Source: CAVRRZ01 sp963723745 | GTDB lineage: Bacteria; Actinomycetota; Actinomycetes; Mycobacteriales; Geodermatophilaceae | Reading direction: 5' to 3' | Length of the DNA: 64,000 bases | Assembly: GCA_963723745.1 (NCBI GenBank) | Contig: CAVRRZ010000005.1 | Location: 1,488,001-1,552,000 of the forward strand | Shown: piece by piece, positions 50,386 through 57,382 of the stretch | How positions within the stretch are numbered: the stretch's first letter is position 1 | How the letters are laid out: each line of letters starts with the position of its first letter | Translations under genes and position numbers: made by a program | The notes under the pieces: model-generated | What the model was told of the DNA's origin: nothing | Seen by the model: the letters and a program-made list of their open reading frames with translations, nothing else | Database searches by the model: none

Positions 50386-51351
50386 CTACGGGCGGCGCAG
50401 CCGCCAGGCGAGCACGGTCAGCACTGCGTACCCGAGACCGGCGACCAGCAGCCCGAGGCCGGGGACCGTCCACTCCAGGTCCGGGGAACCGGCGGCGTCG
50501 CGCACACCGGTGAGGGCAGCGCCGAGCACGGTGACCGCGAGGGCGAGCAGGCCGCCCACCGCTGCCAGGCGGGGCCGCAGCGACGGGGCCACCACGGAGC
50601 AGAGGAGCACCGCGCCTGCCAGCAGCAGGCCACCGAGCAGCGCCAGCCCGGGGCGTTCCAGCAATGCCTGCGGGCCCTCGCGCTCGACGACGATCTGTAG
50701 TCCCGTGACCGGGTCCACCACGAGGTCGTCGGGCACGTCGGCCGCCGGCAGCGCCAGGGACAGGACCGCCAGGACGCCGCACAGCACCGCCGCACCGGCC
50801 AGCACCGAGCGGACCGGGTCGAGGGCGCCGCCGTCCTCCATGACCGTCCGCCCCCATGCCGCCAGGGCGACTGCTCCGGCGAGGACGACCAGCCCGAGCG
50901 CGGCGACGGTCAGGAGCCAACCGGTCCGGACGTCGACACCGCTGGTCAGCACGCGTTCCCCTGCGATCACCTCGATGCCGGGGCGGGCCGTCGAGGCCTG
51001 CCCGCGGTAGAGCTCGATGAGCAGCTGCCCGACGGCCAGCGCGCCTGCGACCGCGGCGAAGGCCAGCCCGAGTTTCGGCACCCGGCCGGCCGCGAGGGTC
51101 GCACCGACCGCCACCTGGGCCAGCGGTACCAGCAGTGCCACGACGGCGTCGGCCGGGCTCTCGGCCACGGTCAGCACGCTGCCCCCGACCACGAGGTAGG
51201 TCGGAAACGGCGCGGTCGCGCCGATCAGACCGGCGAGCACCAGCAGCACTCCGGCGACCCGGGCGAGCGCCGGGACGGTGCCGACGACCAGCTCGTCTCC
51301 GCTGTGCGCGGTTCGACCGGTCGAGCCGGCACGGACGTCGCGGGTGGGCAC
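50386..51351 (-). CDS. Polytopic membrane protein, unknown function
   Basis: A 321-residue protein with about eight hydrophobic segments in two blocks, separated by polar loops containing YRGQASTARPGIEVIAGERVL and DVPDDLVVDPVTGLQIVVEREG (shown in part: VIAGERVL, DPVTGLQIV). I do not recognise the family. The GTG at 51351 has AGAGGGGG upstream and avoids an Arg-rich 27-codon extension. It is divergent from the lipase gene and shares its regulatory region. Confidence 0.75.
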   Translation of the reverse strand: MPTRDVRAGSTGRTAHSGDELVVGTVPALARVAGVLLVLAGLIGATAPFPTYLVVGGSVLTVAESPADAVVALLVPLAQVAVGATLAAGRVPKLGLAFAAVAGALAVGQLLIELYRGQASTARPGIEVIAGERVLTSGVDVRTGWLLTVAALGLVVLAGAVALAAWGRTVMEDGGALDPVRSVLAGAAVLCGVLAVLSLALPAADVPDDLVVDPVTGLQIVVEREGPQALLERPGLALLGGLLLAGAVLLCSVVAPSLRPRLAAVGGLLALAVTVLGAALTGVRDAAGSPDLEWTVPGLGLLVAGLGYAVLTVLAWRLRRP

Positions 51352-51375
51352 GATTCCCCCTCTTCTGCACCGAAT

Positions 51376-51412
51376 GTCACGAACCCGTGTCGATCTGCAA
51401 CGGGTTGGTGAC
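51376..51412. promoter_or_regulatory. Interrupted inverted repeat between membrane-protein and lipase genes
   Basis: GTCACGAACCCGT (51376-51388) and ACGGGTTGGTGAC (51400-51412) pair at 12 of 13 positions across an 11-base spacer. It lies 25 bases from the start of the minus-strand gene, a suitable place for a repressor or a paired activator site. Confidence 0.5.
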
Positions 51413-51424
51413 GTTCGTGTGACG
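51397..51424 (+). promoter_or_regulatory. GCAACG/GTGACG/GTGACG boxes with 11-bp period
   Basis: GCAACG at 51397, GTGACG at 51408 and GTGACG at 51419 are spaced by exactly 11 bases. The pattern matches the RTNACG boxes before the CAP protein (31881) and M23 peptidase (52496) genes. It is 46 bases from the start at 51351 and 109 bases from the lipase start. Confidence 0.5.
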
Positions 51425-51533
51425 GTCACCACAACGGGGCATTACCGTCGCGTCAACGGAGCACTCTTCTGCGCATCCCACACGTGACGGGAGCACCGAC
51501 GCTCCCTGCTCACGACCCAGAGAGGAGCTGGCG

Positions 51534-52424
51534 ATGCGCGCGACGAGCGCCCCGGCATCGACTCCAGAGTCGCACACCGTCCTCCCCTCCGACGGCACGC
51601 CACGAGGTGGCCTGCGAGCACTGTGCAGCCCCGCCACCGTGGCCGGCGGGCTCACCGAACTGGCCTGGGTGGGCGCCCACGCACTGCTCTACCCCCTCGG
51701 GACGCGGACCGAGCAACTGCGCCCCGACAGCCTGCTGCGCCCGACCGGGCCGCCGGCCGTCCGGGCCCTGTTCGCCGCCGACCCGCTCGCGGCGCGCATC
51801 CCCGTGCTGCTGGTACACGGGTTCATCGACAACCGGTCGATCTTCGCGCTGATGCGCCGCAACCTCCGTCGCCGAGGCTTCACCTCGGTCTGCTCGTGGA
51901 ACTACAGCCCCCTGCTCGGCGACGTGGCCCGCGGCGCAGCCGACCTGGGCGCCCACATCGAGCGGCTGTGCGAGCAGACCGGACACGAGCGGATCCACGT
52001 CGTGGGCCACAGCCTCGGCGGGCTGATCGCCCGCTACCACGTGCAGAAGCAGGGCGGCGACCGCCGCGTCGACTCGCTGGTGACCCTGGGCACTCCGCAC
52101 CAGGGCTCGCTCTGGGCGCACGTCCTGCCCACGCCGCTGGTGCGCCAGCTTCGACCGGGCTCGGCCCTCCTGCAGGACCTCGCCGAGCCCGCGCCCGGCT
52201 GTCGCACGCCACTCACCGCGATCTACAGCGACCTCGACCAGGTCGTCGTGCCGACCCGCTCCGGGCGCTGCGAGCACCCCGATCTCGCCGTCCGCAACGT
52301 GCTCGTCCGCGGGGTGGGGCACATGTCGCTGCCCAACCACCGCACCGTCGTCGACGAGGTCGCCGCGACGCTGGCCGGCCTCCGTGGCACGGCGGCCACC
52401 GCGCCCGAGCCCGCCGTCGCCTGA
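51534..52424 (+). CDS. Alpha/beta hydrolase, triacylglycerol lipase-like
   Basis: A 296-residue lipase-type hydrolase. The oxyanion region is IPVLLVHGFIDNRSIF near residue 90, the nucleophile elbow is VVGHSLGGLIARYHVQ (Gly-His-Ser-Leu-Gly), the acid is likely Asp in YSDLDQVVVP, and the His is in RGVGHMSLPN. GTPHQGS after the elbow is typical of Streptomyces/Mycobacterium lipases. There is no clear signal peptide; a hydrophobic stretch around residues 40 to 52 may associate with membrane. The ATG has a strong GAGGAG site. Confidence 0.88.
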   Translation: MRATSAPASTPESHTVLPSDGTPRGGLRALCSPATVAGGLTELAWVGAHALLYPLGTRTEQLRPDSLLRPTGPPAVRALFAADPLAARIPVLLVHGFIDNRSIFALMRRNLRRRGFTSVCSWNYSPLLGDVARGAADLGAHIERLCEQTGHERIHVVGHSLGGLIARYHVQKQGGDRRVDSLVTLGTPHQGSLWAHVLPTPLVRQLRPGSALLQDLAEPAPGCRTPLTAIYSDLDQVVVPTRSGRCEHPDLAVRNVLVRGVGHMSLPNHRTVVDEVAATLAGLRGTAATAPEPAVA

Positions 52425-52495
52425 GCGCCGGAACCTGCGCCCCCCACTCCCGCACGACACGTGCCGTTCGGTGCTTGGTCGCGTCCTGACTGAAC

Positions 52496-52512
52496 GTTAC
52501 GGTCCGATCACG
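52496..52512 (+). promoter_or_regulatory. GTTACG/ATCACG boxes with 11-bp period upstream of the M23 peptidase gene
   Basis: GTTACG at 52496 and ATCACG at 52507 follow the RTNACG-N5-RTNACG pattern, 47 bases before the GTG start and on the same strand as the gene. Confidence 0.5.
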
Positions 52513-52559
52513 GCGCCGGTACGGACCGGCGGACGCCCACTCTTCCCGGAAGGTGCCCC

Positions 52560-53363
52560 GTGCCGCCCATCGCCACGCTCGACGCAGCCGAGCGGTACGG
52601 CGTGGCCGGCGTGCCCGCACCGCGGCCGCCCCTCGACGACCGGCAGCCGCGCGACGACCAGCCGGGCCCGCCGCCGACCGATGCGGGGGCACGCCCGCGC
52701 CGTCGTCTGCCCCTCGCCGGTCGGGGGCTCCCCCAGCCGCCCGGCCGGCGCGCCCCGCTCTGGCTCGCCGCGCTCGTCGCCGGCGCGCTTCTCGCTGCCG
52801 GGCCGGCCTTCCTCGGCGAGCCGGAGGCGGTGGCGGTCGACGCCTCCGACTTCGGCCTCGGCGAGGCCTCCTTCGACGACCTGAACGACGGCGAGGTGCG
52901 CCGCGGCATCACCGAGGCGGAGGCCCGCGCCCGCCTCGACGAGCTGGCCGCCTCGCGCGCCGCCCGCGAGCCCAAGTTCGTCGTACCGGTCACCGACTAC
53001 CGCCTCACCACCTGCTACTGCCCTCGCTGGGGCCAGATGCACTACGGCTGGGACATGGCCGCGCCACTCGGCACACCGATCTACTCGGCCACCGACGGCG
53101 TGGTCGTCGACGCCGGCCCCGCATCCGGCTTCGGCAATGCGGTCCTCGTCCAGGACGCGGACGGCAACGTCCACATCTACGGCCACATGCGCTACTACTC
53201 GGTGCAGGCCGGCCAGCTCGTGCACGCCGGAGACCAGATCGCGACGGTCGGCAACGAGGGCTACTCCACCGGCGCGCACCTGCACTGGGAGATCCACGAG
53301 GGCGGGCGCGACGGCCGGCCGATCGACCCCGAGGGGTGGCTCTCCGCGCGCAACGCGCTGTGA
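52560..53363 (+). CDS. M23 family metallopeptidase (LytM domain), membrane anchored
   Basis: A 267-residue cell-wall hydrolase candidate. An Arg/Pro-rich cytosolic N-terminus of about 65 residues precedes one hydrophobic helix (LWLAALVAGALLAAGPAFLG), a helical linker (EVRRGITEAEARARLDEL), and a LytM domain with zinc ligands in MHYGWDMAAP (His-x3-Asp) and the HLHWEIH motif near residue 242, plus VVVDAGPASGFGNAVLV. All ligands are present, so it should be active against peptidoglycan cross-bridges. The M23 gene next to pcrA is also seen in mycobacteria (Rv0950c-Rv0949). Confidence 0.92.
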   Translation: MPPIATLDAAERYGVAGVPAPRPPLDDRQPRDDQPGPPPTDAGARPRRRLPLAGRGLPQPPGRRAPLWLAALVAGALLAAGPAFLGEPEAVAVDASDFGLGEASFDDLNDGEVRRGITEAEARARLDELAASRAAREPKFVVPVTDYRLTTCYCPRWGQMHYGWDMAAPLGTPIYSATDGVVVDAGPASGFGNAVLVQDADGNVHIYGHMRYYSVQAGQLVHAGDQIATVGNEGYSTGAHLHWEIHEGGRDGRPIDPEGWLSARNAL

Positions 53364-53373
53364 CGACCGCGAT

Positions 53374-55692
53374 CTAGAGCTTGACCAGGGGCGCGTAGCG
53401 CAGCACGAGACGCTTGGTGCCACCCGAACCGAAGTCGACGGTGGCCTGCGCCTTGTCGCCGGCCCCGGTGACCTCGACGACCGTGCCGAGGCCGAATGCG
53501 TCGTGCGAGACGCGGTCGCCGACGTCGACGGTGATCACCTTCCGGTTGCCCACGCCACCGCGCAGGCCACCGGTGGACAGGCCGGTGGCCGCGACGCGCG
53601 ACTGCGCCGAGCTGTAACTGGTCGTGGCGGCCGGTGCCGGCTCGGTGCGTGCCCAGTGCACGGTGTCGGCCGGGAGCTCGTCGAGGAACCGCGACGGCGG
53701 GTTGTACGCCGGCTGCCCCCAGCTGGTGCGCACCTGGGCCCGCGACAGGAACAGCCGCTGCTGGGCGCGGGTGATGCCGACGTAGGCCAGCCGGCGCTCC
53801 TCCTCCAGCTCGCGCGGGTCGCCCAGGGCGCGCAGGTGCGGGAACACGCCGTCCTCGAGGCCGGTCAGGAACACGACCGGGAACTCCAGGCCCTTGGCGG
53901 TGTGCAGCGTCATCATCGTGACCACGCCGGCGTCGTCGCCGGACACAGGGATCTGGTCGGCGTCGGCCACCAGCGACACCTGCTCGAGGAACTCGGTGAC
54001 CGTGCCGCCCGGGCTGGCCGCCTCGAACTCCGCGGCGACCGAGATGAGCTCGTTGAGGTTGTCGACCCGCCCCTCGTCCTGGGGGTCGGTGCTGGCCTGG
54101 AGCTCGGCCAGGTAGCCGGTGCGGTCGAGGATGCTCTCCAGCAGCGCCGCCGGTCCGGACCCGGTCTCGACGAGCTGCTCGAACTCCTCGAGCAGGGCCA
54201 CGAACTCCTGGATCGCCTTGAGCGAGCGGGTGGCGAGCTCGCCCACCTCCGAGCACCGGCGCAGTGCGGAGGCGAACGGGATGCGCTCGCGGTCGGCGAA
54301 ATTCTCGATGCAGGCCTCCGCCCGGTCGCCGATGCCGCGCTTGGGGGTGTTGATGACCCGGCGCAGGCTCACGATGTCGGTCGGGTTCGCCACGACCTTC
54401 AGGTAGGCCAGCGCGTCGCGGACCTCCTTGCGCTCGTAGAAGCGCACCCCGCCGACGACCTTGTAGGGCATGCCGACGCGGATGAACACCTCCTCGAACA
54501 CCCGCGAGGCGTTGTTGGTGCGGTAGAAGACCGCGATGTCCTTGGGCGCCACGACGCCCTCGTCGACGAGGGCGTCGATCTGCTCGGCCACCCAGGCCGC
54601 CTCGTCGTGCTCGTTGTCGGCGACGTAGCCCTCGATCAGCTCGCCGTCGCCGGCGTCGGTCCACAGGCTCTTCGGCCGACGGCCGGTGTTCCGGGCGATG
54701 ACCGTGTTCGCCGCCCGCAGGATCCGCTGCGTGGAGCGGTAGTTCTGCTCGAGCAGGATGGTCGTCGCGTCCGGGTAGTCGCGCTCGAACTCATCGATGT
54801 TGCGGATCGTCGCGCCCCGGAACGCGTAGATCGACTGGTCGGCGTCGCCGACGACGCACAGCTCGCCCATCGGGACCGGACCCTCGCCGGTACCCACCAG
54901 CTCACGCACCAGCATGTACTGCGCGTGGTTGGTGTCCTGGTACTCGTCGACCAGCACGTGCCGGAACCGGCGGCGGTAGTGCTCGGCGACGTCCGGGAAG
55001 GCCTGCAGCAGGTGGACCGTCGTCATGATCAGGTCGTCGAAGTCGAGCGCGTGGGCCTGCCGCAGCCGCTGCTGGTAGAGCCGGTACGCCTCGGCCAGCA
55101 CCTTCTCCGGGGCGGTCGAGGGAACGAAGCTCTCCTCGTCGATCAGCTCGTTCTTCAGGTTCGACACCTGGGCGGCGAGGCTCCGGCCGGGGTACCGCTT
55201 GGCGTCGAGATCCAGGTCGCGGGCGACCATCGTCATGAGCCGCACCGAGTCGCCCTGGTCGTAGATGGTGAAGGAGGACTTCAGGCCGAGCTTGGCGGCC
55301 TCCGCCCGCAGGATGCGCACGCACATCGAGTGGAACGTCGACACCCACATGGCGCGTGCACGGGGGCCGACGAGCTGCGCCACCCGCTCCTTCATCTCGC
55401 CCGCGGCCTTGTTCGTGAAGGTGATCGCCAGGATCTCCCCAGGCTGCGCCCCGCGCGCCCCCAGCAGGTAGGCGATGCGGTGCGCGAGCACGCGCGTCTT
55501 GCCCGAGCCGGCGCCGGCGACGATGAGCAACGGCCCGCCCTCGTGGACGACGGCCTGCCGCTGCGGGCCGTTCAGCCCGGCGAGCATCCGGTCGAGCTCA
55601 CGGCCGACCTGCCCCTTGGCGGTGCGCTGGAGGGCCTCGGTCCCGGGCAGGGACTGCTGCGGCCCGGAGAGGGCTTCCTGGACGCTGCTCAT
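53374..55692 (-). CDS. pcrA: ATP-dependent DNA helicase, UvrD/PcrA type
   Basis: A 772-residue SF1A 3'-5' helicase for DNA repair and replication-conflict resolution. Motifs run in order: GLNGPQRQAVVHEGGPLLI (Q-motif), AGAGSGKT at residues 59 to 66, ITFTNKAAGEMKERV, VSTFHSMC, VLVDEYQDTNHAQY, CVVGDADQSIYAFRGA, LEQNYRSTQRIL, VTMMTLHTAKGLEFPVVFL and YVGITRAQQRLFL. The C-terminal end has GDRVSHDAFGLGTVVEV, the Tudor-like domain that binds RNA polymerase in PcrA. The ATG at 55692 is clear. Confidence 0.96.
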   Translation of the reverse strand: MSSVQEALSGPQQSLPGTEALQRTAKGQVGRELDRMLAGLNGPQRQAVVHEGGPLLIVAGAGSGKTRVLAHRIAYLLGARGAQPGEILAITFTNKAAGEMKERVAQLVGPRARAMWVSTFHSMCVRILRAEAAKLGLKSSFTIYDQGDSVRLMTMVARDLDLDAKRYPGRSLAAQVSNLKNELIDEESFVPSTAPEKVLAEAYRLYQQRLRQAHALDFDDLIMTTVHLLQAFPDVAEHYRRRFRHVLVDEYQDTNHAQYMLVRELVGTGEGPVPMGELCVVGDADQSIYAFRGATIRNIDEFERDYPDATTILLEQNYRSTQRILRAANTVIARNTGRRPKSLWTDAGDGELIEGYVADNEHDEAAWVAEQIDALVDEGVVAPKDIAVFYRTNNASRVFEEVFIRVGMPYKVVGGVRFYERKEVRDALAYLKVVANPTDIVSLRRVINTPKRGIGDRAEACIENFADRERIPFASALRRCSEVGELATRSLKAIQEFVALLEEFEQLVETGSGPAALLESILDRTGYLAELQASTDPQDEGRVDNLNELISVAAEFEAASPGGTVTEFLEQVSLVADADQIPVSGDDAGVVTMMTLHTAKGLEFPVVFLTGLEDGVFPHLRALGDPRELEEERRLAYVGITRAQQRLFLSRAQVRTSWGQPAYNPPSRFLDELPADTVHWARTEPAPAATTSYSSAQSRVAATGLSTGGLRGGVGNRKVITVDVGDRVSHDAFGLGTVVEVTGAGDKAQATVDFGSGGTKRLVLRYAPLVKL

Positions 55693-55810
55693 GAACGCAG
55701 CCCCCCTGGGGAACCGGAAGCCTGCGGCGCACTCACCACCTCACTGTAAGCCGGAGGGGTGACGGTCCCGGCAGCCGCGGACCGTGCGCCCCATCCGTCC
55801 CAGGGCCGGC

Positions 55811-56455
55811 CTAGCTGTCGCGACCACGGACGTCGCCGACCCGGTTCGCCCACCACACCACGACCTCCCTGACCAGGGCCGACGTCACCCGCGGGTACCG
55901 GGCGGGCTTCTGGAACACCCCGACCGAGTCACCCCAGTAGTGCGACGTGCTGTCGATCCTCGCGTAGTCGTGCCGACGCTTTCCGGTGGTCGGCGGGAAA
56001 TCGGTGGAGGCCTCTCGGACGGTGAGCCCCGCGAAGGTGGCCATGGCCTGCAGTCCGTCCGGGTAGTAGCGCCAGCAGTCGACCGCCGTGTGCACGTGGC
56101 CGCGGGACGGAGCGGTCAGGAAGACCAGACCGTTCGGCTTCAGGATCCGGGCGATCTCCAGGAGCGAGGCCCAGAAGAACGGGATGTGCTCGAACGCCTG
56201 ACCGGAGATCACCAGGTCGACGCTGTCGCTCTTCATCGGGACGCGGTACGGCTTCTTCATCAGCAGATCGACGTTCCGCCCGGGTGCGACGTCGACACCG
56301 GTGATCGCGCACGAGTAGCCGGTGAACAGGTCCCGGTGCGTCATCGTCTGCCGCCCCGACGTCCGGGAGCCGAAGTCCACGACGCGGTAGTCCACGCCCG
56401 GGCGCAGGTAGTGGGCGACGAGCCGCGCCATGTGGTCGTGGGCCGACTGGTGCAC
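55811..56455 (-). CDS. Class I SAM-dependent methyltransferase
   Basis: A 214-residue methyltransferase of the Methyltransf_11 type. It has VVDFGSRTSG as motif I (a looser version of the usual DxGxGxG), GVDVAPGRNVDLL, SVDLVISGQAFEHIPFFWASL and ARILKPNGLVFLTAPS. The C-terminal part with CWRYYPDGLQAMATFAGL is common in methyltransferases of glycan clusters. Substrate unknown; it begins the minus-strand part of the surface glycan locus. Confidence 0.82.
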   Translation of the reverse strand: MHQSAHDHMARLVAHYLRPGVDYRVVDFGSRTSGRQTMTHRDLFTGYSCAITGVDVAPGRNVDLLMKKPYRVPMKSDSVDLVISGQAFEHIPFFWASLLEIARILKPNGLVFLTAPSRGHVHTAVDCWRYYPDGLQAMATFAGLTVREASTDFPPTTGKRRHDYARIDSTSHYWGDSVGVFQKPARYPRVTSALVREVVVWWANRVGDVRGRDS

Positions 56456-56495
56456 GGCACCCCCTTCCCCGATCGACGCCGAGGTCCCGCTGTCG

Positions 56496-57344
56496 CTACG
56501 GCTTGACGGCCACGCGGCCGGAGGACATCCGCTGCAGGAGCAGCCGGGCGCCGGTCCGCTCGATGAACTCGTCGACCGCCCGGCGGGAGCCCTGCCAGTA
56601 CCCGTAGTCGTCGATCAGCAGGACCCCGCCGGCGGACAACCGTGGGTACAGCTGCTCGAGTTCGTGCCGCGTCGATCCGTACCAGTCCGTGTCCAGCCGG
56701 AGGATCGAGATCCGGTCGGGCGCCGCTGCGGGAACCGTGTCCTCCACGAGGCCCTTCACGAAGTGCACCCGCTCCGGGGGGTACGGAACGGACGCGAACG
56801 CCTCGCGCACGTCGTCGAGTGAGGCGACCGCCCACACCTTGCTCCCCCGCGACGACGTGGCCAGCAGCCGCTCGGCCGGGCTCCCGTCCGCCACGCGCAC
56901 GTCGGCGTCGGACGGCGGCGGCATGCCGTCGTAGGTGTCGAACAGGTAGAGGTCGCGGCTCGTGTCCCCGCAGGACAGCAGGGTCAACGCCGCGGCCTGC
57001 ATGCTGCCGCCGCGCCAGACGCCGCACTCGACGATGTCGCCGGGCACCGAGTGCTGGGAGACGTAGCGGGTGGCGAGGATCAGCGCGTAGAGCTTGTCCG
57101 CCGAGGTCATCGTGAACGGGCGGACCGCCCGGATGATGTCCTTGGCCTCCTCGTCCATGTCGGCCGGCAACTTCGGCTCGCGCGCGGCCCGTGGGGCGGC
57201 CCCGGGCCCCCCGGAGGACCGGCGCGCGCCGTCGGCCGCGGAGGGCGATGCGGCGCGACGGGGCGGCGAGGGGCCGGTCGCCCGGACCAGGCGGAAGCCG
57301 GTGAGCGACGCCAGAGCTCGGTTGACGCGGCGTTTCCAGCCCAT
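56496..57344 (-). CDS. TylF/MycF-family O-methyltransferase
   Basis: A 282-residue Mg-dependent sugar O-methyltransferase of the macrocin O-methyltransferase family. It has IVECGVWRGGSMQAAALTL (SAM site), YLFDTYDGMPPPS, ISILRLDTDWYGSTRHELEQLYPRL by its ends ISILRL and LYPRL, and LLIDDYGYWQG with the metal-binding Asp pair. The first 90 residues are low-complexity and Ala/Arg/Pro-rich. The ATG at 57344 (MGWKRRVNRALASLTGF) is preferred to a longer form. In a glycan cluster it probably methylates a sugar hydroxyl. Confidence 0.86.
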   Translation of the reverse strand: MGWKRRVNRALASLTGFRLVRATGPSPPRRAASPSAADGARRSSGGPGAAPRAAREPKLPADMDEEAKDIIRAVRPFTMTSADKLYALILATRYVSQHSVPGDIVECGVWRGGSMQAAALTLLSCGDTSRDLYLFDTYDGMPPPSDADVRVADGSPAERLLATSSRGSKVWAVASLDDVREAFASVPYPPERVHFVKGLVEDTVPAAAPDRISILRLDTDWYGSTRHELEQLYPRLSAGGVLLIDDYGYWQGSRRAVDEFIERTGARLLLQRMSSGRVAVKP

Positions 57345-57382
57345 ACCGGATGCTAGCGACCCGGCCGCCCTCCGCGGACCGG

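Noticed and set aside
53137..55749. An 870-codon plus-strand frame opposite pcrA, and similar long frames opposite other genes (for example 3754-6105, 18779-21247, 57350-59842)
   Set aside because: These are high-GC shadow frames. Their translations are rich in Arg, Gly, Pro and Asp or His without domain motifs, while the opposite strand encodes clear enzymes.
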